64,000 bases of DNA from positions 1 to 64,000 of the forward strand of contig OY969431.1 of assembly GCA_963699305.1 (NCBI GenBank), in the 5' to 3' direction. The stretch is from JBGQAS01 sp963699305 (GTDB taxonomy: Bacteria; Chloroflexota; Anaerolineae; Anaerolineales; Anaerolineaceae). This document shows positions 54,640 through 64,000 of this stretch, piece after piece. The notes under the pieces are model-generated. The model was given only the letters and a program-made list of their open reading frames with translations, was not told the DNA's origin and ran no database searches. Numbering within the stretch: position 1 is the first letter of the stretch; the number at the start of each line of letters is the position of its first letter. The translations under genes and the position numbers were made by a program.

Positions 54640-55365
54640 TTAGAAACTTTTCTTTGAAGGTTTCACAGCCCGGATGATTAATGACCCTGAAAATTCACAG
54701 AGAATTGGGGTCTTTTCTAGCTTTCTTCCAAGGTTTTGGATAAAAGGAATCCAGCGAGGTGGCGTGTTTTGATGAAGCCAGTCGTAGGGCTTGACCGATA
54801 CATCTGAAAAACCAATTTGTTTGAGTGATCTTTCTAATTTATGACGAATGAATGCGATCTCATCGGGAGAAACATACCAGAATAGGGGACGAATAAAACG
54901 AAATGCTCGCTCTAAGAATACTTGTGGGTTACGAAGGTTCGGTTCAGCAAAGCTTATCACACCACCGGGTTTTAAAAAATCAAATATTTTCTGAAGAGAT
55001 TCGTCAATATTCAAATGATGAAGAATCGAGGAACCGATCACTGCATCAAACGGACCTTCCTTGTCACAATCTTCAAAACGTTTGAGTAAAAAGGTAACAT
55101 TGTATTTTGGAAAGGATCGTTTTACGAGCTTCATCCAATAAATCCGGTGAAATATCCAATGCCAGGATGTGTTGGAACCATATACCGCAAATCGTTCCGT
55201 AAAATTTCCGGTACCACACCCAATTTCCAATACTTTCATGCCTGGTTTGCGAATCGAGCCCCCTTGTGCAATCAATTGTGCACGTCTTTCTACCGCGTAG
55301 CTTTCCTGCTGGAGTACCCCAGCCCCAAATCTGAATCGCGTTTCCTTTGGCTAATAGCTTACCAT
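54640..55365 (-). pseudogene. Class I SAM methyltransferase, several frame breaks
   Basis: The core reads GMKVLEIGCGTGNFTERFAVYG, then the literal frame gives an unlike stretch, while the neighbouring frame reads ILALDISPDLLDEARK, the expected motif I end; two compensating indels explain this. Before the literal start (55275) the natural frame continues upstream through GVLQQESYAVERRAQLI to about 55350. The in-frame ATG at 55365 is followed four codons later by TAG, perhaps a CAG miscall. The C-terminus holds FDAVIGSSILHHLNIDESLQ and LKPGGVISFAEPNLRNP. Probably a real methyltransferase gene damaged by read errors, though true decay cannot be excluded. Confidence 0.6.
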
Positions 55366-55425
55366 GGTTGATTTCATTAAGTGATTTTTTCTTTTATTCT
55401 TCTTGACATTGTTGTATTCCTTGGA

Positions 55426-56226
55426 TTATTTTTTCTGAACGACAATTAATGCAAACATTGCAGCTCCTCTAAAAAGGCGCATGAAAAAAAAATCAACACT
55501 TTTCATTACATTAAAAATAAAATTATTACCAGGATTTAACGGACGCATAGAGACTCCACCGGAAAATAAATAAAGCAGTGGCATCATCGGGGAAATGTTT
55601 ATTAGCGACAACTTCTTGAATGTCTTGAAAAATATTTCCCGATCCCTTTGAAATACTATCCAAGGTAATGCGCCATTTCGCCCCCACTTAGGGGGCCTTT
55701 TTGAGGAAAGGTCCATTTCTTCATCTTTAGAGTCAAAAGGCTCGTGATGGAATGTTTTATACACCCATACTGACCAGGGAGACACCCATGGTTCTAAGTC
55801 ATAATCATTCGACCCGATTTTTTCAATGTCCGAGTCACCTCTGATATAAAGCATGTAATATCCGGGATGTGATTGAAGCATAAGGATGATCGTGCCAATA
55901 CTGTTTGAGACAAATGGCAATTCCCCCCCATTCATTACTAAAGAGAGCCCTGAATAATACAGAATGTCTGATTGGATTAATGTGGAATGTGTTCATTAAA
56001 AAAACCAGCTCCAGTGCCAATTTCCAACATTGGTTTTTCATTGTCAGGGAGATTCCGAATTATTTCGGAATACCATTCGTTGTAAACTTTGTCGAGAAAT
56101 TTATTTTCAATAAGGATTTTTTTTCTTAATTCGGTCGTTCGTGGATCGTCTATATCCAAATCCCTTGTAAGCGGTTGGGAAAGGTGTTCCTCGAAATTTT
56201 CCTTTTTCTTTCCCCCCCTCTCTCAA
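55426..56226 (-). pseudogene. Class I SAM methyltransferase, at least five frame breaks
   Basis: The N-terminal part TTELRKKILIENKFLDKVYN and PMLEIGTGAGFFNEHIP is SAM-binding motif I. Further downstream, in three frames, follow LIQSDILYYSGLSLVMNGGE, FNHIPDITCFISEVTRTL, EPWVSPWSVWVYKTFHHEPF, WTFPQKGPLSGG and ALPWIVFQRDREIF, all recognised parts of one family of lipid or sugar methyltransferases. Read in order they give a normal protein; the frames change by single-base gains and losses. The start near 56226 (TTG) is only approximate. Either low-quality sequence or decay. Confidence 0.6.
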
Positions 56227-56247
56227 CACCAATAAATTGCTTGTGTG

Positions 56248-58294
56248 TCAAGTGATGAATCCTCAAATCATGGCAATCGCGAATATCAAGCAATCTGCGG
56301 AAATCATCACGAGTAAGGTCCTTTGGATCGGGTCTTGCGATTTCATAAATTAGCTTGATGCAAGGATTTTGTAGCAAATTTTGGGATGTAAGGCTCAACT
56401 CTGTCCAATATTGCCGATCAATATATATGAAAGAAAACCCTGCCTGATTGAGTAAACAGGATCCGGGTGTATTGAAAAACTCATTCCATTCTGACGTCGT
56501 ATCGAACCAAGTAAGAGATGATTTGGTGAGTCTTCCAAAAATTGTAGGAGCACGGATCGGGATGGGGTCAAAAATAAGAGTATTGGGGTCCAGTTGATTC
56601 CAAAATTTTTCATAAACTACGCCATCAAGATCTCCAGGAATTCTGCGGCGATGGGTTTTTGAATAGCAATGGATTCAATTCCAAAGAGGACAATTCCACC
56701 GATCATCGTGCAACCAATGCTGATGAGGGTTATACACTTGACTCCCCATCGTTTTCTACGTAACCAGTAGAATAGTAAAGGTATAGTAAAAATTCTCAAT
56801 AAGTTGGTGATTTCCACATAAAAGCGCGTGGAACCCACTTCGTTAAAAGTAGACCCTCCCATAATGAAGAAGAGGCCCCCCAAACTTAATAAGGATGCAA
56901 GTACAAAATTTGATTCATACCAGCGTTGTGAACGAAATGTGCGAACAAGGTATGAGATAAGCAACGGGATAATAAATAGGGTTGGACCAAATTCAATTAA
57001 TGCAATGATAAGTTGATAAAAATTTCCCAGGTGTAAAATTCCCAGGTGACTTGAGACCAGAACTGGAGGAAAGACAAAATTGATATTCGAATTCAAGAAA
57101 ATAGGTATTTAGCTGCCAGGGCGGGATGCAACATTGTGCGAATCATTTGGGTCATAACACCACCCTGGAAAATAGTGATGATAAATGCGATCACATGGAA
57201 TGCCAGCCAGAGCCATAGCTTTTTGGGTATTCGATGTTTTGAGTAGAAAAACAACCATCCGATAATTAGGATTAACCCCAAGCAGCAATAGATAACACAA
57301 CGCCGATCTCCTCCACGAGTCCCAGGGCAGCGAGGAGAACAGTCGTTACAATGATACTTAACCAATTCCTCCATCGTTTACAAGTAAGCAGAATAGTGAG
57401 AAGAATAAAAACCTGACTACCACCGATTCCATTATGAAACATTACCCCCGGGATAAAAACTCCATTGGCAAACGCAAAGGGAAGGCTATGGGTCCGCTTC
57501 CACTATATTGCCCAGGGGGAGATCAAGGCATTAGCCAAATTTGGTCCGGAAGCAGCCCGGTACCCAGCAACTTGATGGATTCGGAAATTTTACTGATAAG
57601 AGCCGGGGGCAAAGAAAAGTAAAAGCCAGCGAGTTCCCATAGAAAAGGCAAAGAACAGACTGCTGTAAATAAACCCACCCATTTTGAGCGGTTAATCGGT
57701 AACCAAAAAAACCAGATAGAAGAGACATAACCCAAAAGCGATTGCCCGGGCAAAATCCAGAGCAATCCAAGGAGCCAATCCGACGATCAGACGATGACTG
57801 ACCTGCAAACAGCAACAGAAAATAATGATATCCAAAACGCAGCGATGGGATTGAGAGGAAAATGGAGAGGAATATCGCCTGCTGCTAATAAGGAGGTCAG
57901 GGGAAGATTCTGAAAATCATCCGCGATCCCCAATCCCCGACCGATCATATAGAATCCATAAATGCTGAAAAGAAAAACGAAGATCAACCCAACGGATGCT
58001 TTGACCTTGAACATTTCTTTCCAGTTCCCGCGAAATGGGTACCAGCTGCACAACCCTGCCAGGAAAACGATCCCAGCGGAAAGCCAGAAGGAGAGGGGGA
58101 CCGAGATTACCTGGCTCAACAGGTTGGCAAGCCAAACCTGCGCTGTCAGACCGACTGGCAATACCAATTAACCAATTTTCATTATCGGAGAGGGAAAATG
58201 CCCGGCGGGTGAGCCACCAGCCTCCAACCAGCCAAAGAGCTACCCAAAGGAGATATGTAAGCGCTTGACCTGCATGTGCAAGAATCGTTGTCAT
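56248..58294 (-). pseudogene. Large multi-pass membrane protein, broken into about seven frames
   Basis: From ATG 58294 (MTTILAHAGQALTYLLWVAL) a chain of fragments in different frames makes one protein of about 680 residues: many hydrophobic helices (for example FVFLFSIYGFYMIGRGLGI, LWLWLAFHVIAFIITIFQGG, FVFPPVLVSSHLGILHLGN), then a soluble end (RIPGDLDGVVYEKFWNQLDP, IRAPTIFGRLTKSSLTWFDT, QAGFSFIYIDRQYW, CHDLR). It resembles PMT/ArnT-like or other Chloroflexota polytopic glycan proteins in layout; no catalytic motif is recognised. Frame changes at about 58,160, 57,800, 57,530-57,380, 57,110 and 56,650. Lies between VanW and the broken methyltransferase genes, all on the minus strand. Confidence 0.55.
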
Positions 58295-58362
58295 ACTTGT
58301 ATTTTATATTATTTTTAGACGATGGAGAAAAATTGCTGAACTTAATTAATCCGAGAGAAGGA

Positions 58363-60222
58363 TTACGGATTCTCTTTAAGCTTTTCCACATCCGTCCCCG
58401 GTCCATATTCGGTCACAGCCCCCCACGCCTCAAAATGTGTATAGTAGGAATCCTGGAACAATAATTGCCCGTCGCGGTAAACTCGCCGGGTATGGGTAAT
58501 ATCTGCTCCATCCGCTGCCCATTCCACCTGCTTGGTTTCATCCTTTGCCAGGTCGGGGTTCTCGCGGAAGACTTCTTCGGGAGCGGGCACGACATTTTGG
58601 ACACCGGTGGAAGTATCTTCCACGGACCGTCCATCGGATGTGGAATAGAATTTCCACAGGATCGTGCCGCGTGACGGGCTGACATAGATTTCCATCAACA
58701 GCCAATAGGGTGTGTCATTGGTAAATTTCAGGTCCACCAATGGGAAGTACACCGTGGCATCCAATCCCGCCAGGTTGGGATCTCGACCGTAAGCATTGAG
58801 CTCGTAGTAACTTACCCGGTAAGCGTGGGCATGCCTTTCCACAATCGGGAAACCAGCGAAGTAGGCGGCACGGAAAAGGGTGGTACTTACTTGGCACACT
58901 CCGCCCCCGGCTCCTTTGATGGTGCGGTCGCCATAAATGATCAACGCTTCCGCGTAACCGGTTTCCAGGCTGATATCTCCAAGGGCGGTTGCCATCGAAA
59001 ATGTCTCGTTGGGTGCAATTAGAATTCCATGCAGCTTTTCACCTGCCACCTGGATATTGTGGATGCGTGAGGAGGATGATCCGCCGAAATAAGATGTTTC
59101 AGCGTGGATCAATTCCGTTATGCCCAATTCCTGGGCGGTGGCTGAATCCAAAACAGCCGGCTGGGTGAAATCGAATTCCAATGCGGCGATATGTTGTCCG
59201 GTTGCGATTGCCTGCTGGATGGCAGCCACGCTCTTATCGATATTTAATTGCCTGCCAATTACTGCAGATTGCACCAGCACCAACTGGCGTGTGCCATCAT
59301 CAAAATAGAAACGGGCGTTTTCAGGCTGCAAGGATACTTCACTGATGAGACCAGAAAGGTAATTCCGCAACATGCCTTCATTAATAATAATTCGATAAGC
59401 GTAACTTACGCCATCAGAAACACGCTGGAAATTCAACAATGTCGATAATACGGAAGCATCAATGGTCCAAGGTCCTTTGGCGTCTGGCTGTCCCGCAGGC
59501 ATCGAAACCACAAAAGGTTGGCTGAGAAGCTGCCGGGCAACTTCTGCTTGGGCACTTACGTCCAATACCAGGGGCTGTGCTTCATTAATAACCAATGAAA
59601 CGGAACCATTTTGAAGCGATTGCATCAACGTGGTGATGGAATTTAATGTTGCATATTTATCGAGGACAAAACCCGTCGAACCGTTATGAACTTGTACATC
59701 CGTGCCTACCAGTGAAATAGAGGCTTCCTGCGGAAGAATATCGATCTGGCTGGCGATGGAAGAGAGCTGGGCAAAACCGATTGTTTGATCGATGATGATG
59801 CCAAGCGAGACAGGTCTTCCGTACCGATATGCACCCAATTGCTGCGCCAGGGCTTCGAAAATGGAACCAGAACGCCCCACCTGGAAAGCTGCTTGTGCGG
59901 ATGCACCGGGATCAAGGAAGAATCCCAACTCGGAAGGTTTGGCTTTCCAGGCACGCGACCCATCGGTGAGAATGATCTCTCCGGTTTGGGCGTACGTGGT
60001 TGCTGCATTTATTTTTTCAGTAGCTGCTTTTTTGGAAAGCCCGCTGACATCAATCCCACCCGCAGAAACCCCCGGGAAAATCCTCCCGATATACCACAGT
60101 TGATACCCCAAGATAAAAAATATCAGAAGGGCAATCAGACTACCACCGCCCAATAGCAGGGAAACGATCGCTCGGGCAAGTGGTGAATGCGGCTTGGTAA
60201 AGGGATACGTTGCTGATTGCAT
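58363..60222 (-). CDS. VanW/YoaR-like cell-wall protein with signal anchor
   Basis: 619 residues from 60222 (MQSATYPFTKPHSPLARA); an upstream ATG at 60279 has no better site. A transmembrane anchor (IVSLLLGGGSLIALLIFFILGYQ) is followed by YoaR-type peptidoglycan-binding-like regions (two PG_binding_4-like halves, about residues 60-200 and 240-360) and the VanW domain: FSMATALGDISLETGYAEA, GAGGGVCQVSTTLFRAAYFAG, RHAHAYRVSYYELNAYGRDP. A G5-like segment precedes the C-terminus. Extracytoplasmic; thought to bind or shape the cell wall. First gene of the minus-strand glycan group. Confidence 0.88.
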   Translation of the reverse strand: MQSATYPFTKPHSPLARAIVSLLLGGGSLIALLIFFILGYQLWYIGRIFPGVSAGGIDVSGLSKKAATEKINAATTYAQTGEIILTDGSRAWKAKPSELGFFLDPGASAQAAFQVGRSGSIFEALAQQLGAYRYGRPVSLGIIIDQTIGFAQLSSIASQIDILPQEASISLVGTDVQVHNGSTGFVLDKYATLNSITTLMQSLQNGSVSLVINEAQPLVLDVSAQAEVARQLLSQPFVVSMPAGQPDAKGPWTIDASVLSTLLNFQRVSDGVSYAYRIIINEGMLRNYLSGLISEVSLQPENARFYFDDGTRQLVLVQSAVIGRQLNIDKSVAAIQQAIATGQHIAALEFDFTQPAVLDSATAQELGITELIHAETSYFGGSSSSRIHNIQVAGEKLHGILIAPNETFSMATALGDISLETGYAEALIIYGDRTIKGAGGGVCQVSTTLFRAAYFAGFPIVERHAHAYRVSYYELNAYGRDPNLAGLDATVYFPLVDLKFTNDTPYWLLMEIYVSPSRGTILWKFYSTSDGRSVEDTSTGVQNVVPAPEEVFRENPDLAKDETKQVEWAADGADITHTRRVYRDGQLLFQDSYYTHFEAWGAVTEYGPGTDVEKLKENP

Positions 60223-60318
60223 ATCAACCGTATTATAAACACAATTCAACGACTTTGGCTTTGACGAAACAAAACCCAATTTGGTTCCAGGAATTAGATG
60301 GCAAAAAGTTCAATTTCC

Positions 60319-60346
60319 TTGACAGGTGGAATCCACGCGGTATAAT
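60319..60346 (+). promoter_or_regulatory. rRNA promoter P1, perfect -35 and -10
   Basis: TTGACA, 16-nt spacer, TATAAT, both perfect matches to the vegetative sigma consensus; about 390 nt upstream of the 16S gene. Confidence 0.8.
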
Positions 60347-60402
60347 CCAGCCCGTTGTTTCCGAGCCGGACCTTAATAAATCGAAAAACATCAAATGACC
60401 CA

Positions 60403-60431
60403 TTGACAGAGCGGAAGCAATCGCTTAAAGT
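60403..60431 (+). promoter_or_regulatory. rRNA promoter P2, weaker
   Basis: TTGACA, 17-nt spacer, TAAAGT (four of six -10 bases). Could be a minor start of the rRNA operon. Confidence 0.4.
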
Positions 60432-60527
60432 GAAAGTCTACCGTTTTTCACTCAAGATCTCGCTCAAACAAGCAGATCGCTAACAACAAAATATGTAGCC
60501 TCAAAGGGCCCCAAGGGCAATGACGAG

Positions 60528-60571
60528 CCGATGTTGACCGGAACGTTGCAAAAAGGACAACATCGGATTTT
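60528..60571 (+). terminator. Terminator-like hairpin inside the rRNA leader
   Basis: 9-bp stem CCGATGTTG/CAACATCGG with a 21-nt loop and then ATTTTTG. It lies downstream of P1 and P2 and upstream of P3, so transcripts from P1/P2 would have to pass it. Confidence 0.5.
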
Positions 60572-60596
60572 TGTCCGTAAAAGTCGTGCCGAACCC

Positions 60597-60624
60597 TTGA
60601 CACGGTAAGACGGTATGGTAGAAT
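60597..60624 (+). promoter_or_regulatory. rRNA promoter P3
   Basis: TTGACA, 16-nt spacer, TAGAAT; the nearest promoter, about 105 nt before the 16S gene. Confidence 0.7.
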
Positions 60625-60648
60625 AGCACCCTTGGCAAAAAACGGCAC

Positions 60649-60674
60649 TTTAACAATTGAATAGTGATAGGAAG
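60649..60674 (+). other. 5' half of the 16S processing stem
   Basis: 26 nt complementary to 62327-62352 behind the 16S gene with 24 of 26 Watson-Crick pairs (one mismatch, one G-U). The stem brackets 16S and should be the RNase III cutting site. A 19-nt copy of its first part recurs before 23S at 62769. Confidence 0.75.
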
Positions 60675-60735
60675 CGAGCCTTGTCATTTCTTTTTTTTAC
60701 ACAACCGTAAATTTCACCTGTAAAGGTGATGATTT

Positions 60736-62239
<1,504 letters not shown>

Positions 62240-62326
62240 CTATAGAAAATCGAGAACACGTCTACGGACGTGAACTCAACCTTGTCTTGCCCAACGCGGT
62301 GTTGAGCGAAAAATGGCAAGAATCTA

Positions 62327-62352
62327 CTTCCTATCACTACTCAGTTGTTAAA
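62327..62352 (+). other. 3' half of the 16S processing stem
   Basis: Complementary to 60649-60674; pairs to release pre-16S RNA. Lies between 16S and tRNA-Ile. Confidence 0.75.
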
Positions 62353-62358
62353 GGCTGC

Positions 62359-62432
62359 GGGCCTTTAGCTCAGTTGGTTAGAGCGCGCCTCTGATAAGGG
62401 CGAGGTCTCAGGTTCGAGCCCTGAAAGGCCCA
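62359..62432 (+). tRNA. tRNA-Ile (anticodon GAT)
   Basis: 74 nt, acceptor stem GGGCCTT/AAGGCCC, anticodon loop CTGATAA (GAT), T-loop GTTCGAGCC. CCA is not encoded (CCT follows the discriminator A). Lies in the 16S-23S spacer as usual. Confidence 0.97.
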
Positions 62433-62468
62433 CCTGCACTCAGCAACCAGAGTGAGTCCGCAAAGGAC

Positions 62469-62541
62469 GGGGATGTAGCTCAGTTGGGAGAGCGCCGCCT
62501 TTGCAAGGCGGATGCCACGGGTTCGAGTCCCGTCATCTCCA
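62469..62541 (+). tRNA. tRNA-Ala (anticodon TGC)
   Basis: 73 nt, acceptor stem GGGGATG/CATCTCC with one G-U pair, anticodon loop TTTGCAA (TGC), T-loop GTTCGAGTC. CCA is not encoded. Second spacer tRNA of the rRNA operon. Confidence 0.97.
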
Positions 62542-62629
62542 CCTGAAGAAAAGTGGATCGAAAGGAAACGACAGTACGAACAACGACCTGAGCATGTAAA
62601 AACAATAGGCTTTACCCGTAAGGAAGCGA

Positions 62630-62660
62630 AAAGCGACCCGGCGGAAAGCCGGGTCGCTTT
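62630..62660 (+). other. Strong hairpin in the 16S-23S spacer
   Basis: 13-bp stem AAAGCGACCCGGC/GCCGGGTCGCTTT with loop GGAAA; no run of T follows directly, so it is more likely an RNA-processing or protective structure than a terminator. Confidence 0.55.
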
Positions 62661-62768
62661 GTCTTTGAAAACAGAATAGAGTCGTTGACCTGGGCTGAAT
62701 GCTCCTGACCAAATGTGAGAAGCACTCAGCGCCGATCAACGAAGCGCACGACCGGAAACGGTTGCAGA

Positions 62769-62787
62769 ACTTTAACAATTGAATAGT
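62769..62787 (+). repeat. Copy of the leader word ACTTTAACAATTGAATAGT
   Basis: A 19-nt perfect repeat of 60647-60665. One copy precedes 16S, one precedes 23S; the position suggests a role in processing-stem formation or antitermination. Confidence 0.6.
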
Positions 62788-62875
62788 ATGTAGGCCATGC
62801 ATCTTTATTTTTGAAATGAAAGTACATCCTTAATGTTTTTGGAAGAACTAGAAAGAATATCATTTCTCTGCATTA

Positions 62876-64000
<1,125 letters not shown>

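Larger units (their letters stand above)
60223..60735. other. Upstream region of the rRNA operon
   Basis: About 510 nt without a gene, holding three tandem promoters, one hairpin and the processing-stem 5' half (see separate entries). No open frame is likely. Confidence 0.6.
62542..62875. other. Spacer between tRNA-Ala and 23S
   Basis: About 330 nt with a strong hairpin (62630-62660), a longer imperfect stem around 62,670-62,750, and a copy of the leader word at 62769. No gene. Confidence 0.6.

Overview
The window looks like a chromosomal segment of a Chloroflexota bacterium, most probably class Anaerolineae. This rests on the character of the 16S rRNA gene at 60.7-62.2 kb, the archaeal-style upper mevalonate cluster with a class II HMG-CoA reductase, the many lipoproteins with Thr/Pro-rich linkers, and VanW/YoaR-like and LCP cell-surface proteins. 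No database search was run, so this is recognition and not proof. I saw no insertion sequence, prophage, CRISPR array or plasmid gene.

Layout. 0-8.5 kb: end of a heparinase II/III-like gene, an unknown protein, then minus-strand metabolic genes (VOC proteins, flavodoxin, S41 peptidase/YciI/PIG-L operon, acyltransferase, orphan PD-(D/E)XK protein). 8.6-20.8 kb: small membrane proteins, lipoproteins, an ABC exporter and stand-alone enzymes. 20.9-25.0 kb: HMG-CoA reductase, HMG-CoA synthase, thiolase-like protein and DUF35 protein (upper mevalonate pathway). 25.1-28.3 kb: a giant secreted lipoprotein with a formylglycine-generating-enzyme-like domain and Cys-rich repeats. 28.5-40.9 kb: redox proteins, an ATP-cone/uridine-kinase-like protein, RNase HII, tRNA-Pro, acetyltransferases, DUF4173 membrane protein, FAD oxidoreductase. 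41.5-42.9 kb: dnaA, with an AT-rich region before it. 42.9-50.3 kb: UroD-like protein and a five-gene oligopeptide-type ABC importer. 50.4-60.2 kb: cell-surface and glycan genes (LCP, Trm112, methyltransferases, glycosyltransferase, membrane protein, VanW). 60.3-64 kb: rRNA operon (16S, tRNA-Ile, tRNA-Ala, start of 23S).

Two points stand out. First, the substrate-binding gene of the ABC importer (48.6-50.3 kb) encodes its two halves in swapped order, C-terminal half first, joined at the natural hinge: an apparent circular permutation. Second, at least ten otherwise well-conserved genes are each broken by what looks like exactly one missing base, often in a homopolymer, and 54.6-58.3 kb holds many more indels of both signs. 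The shared sign points to uncorrected long-read sequencing errors more than to gene decay, so gene absence or pseudogenes should not be inferred from this sequence without the reads. Coordinates of broken genes are given for the joined gene.
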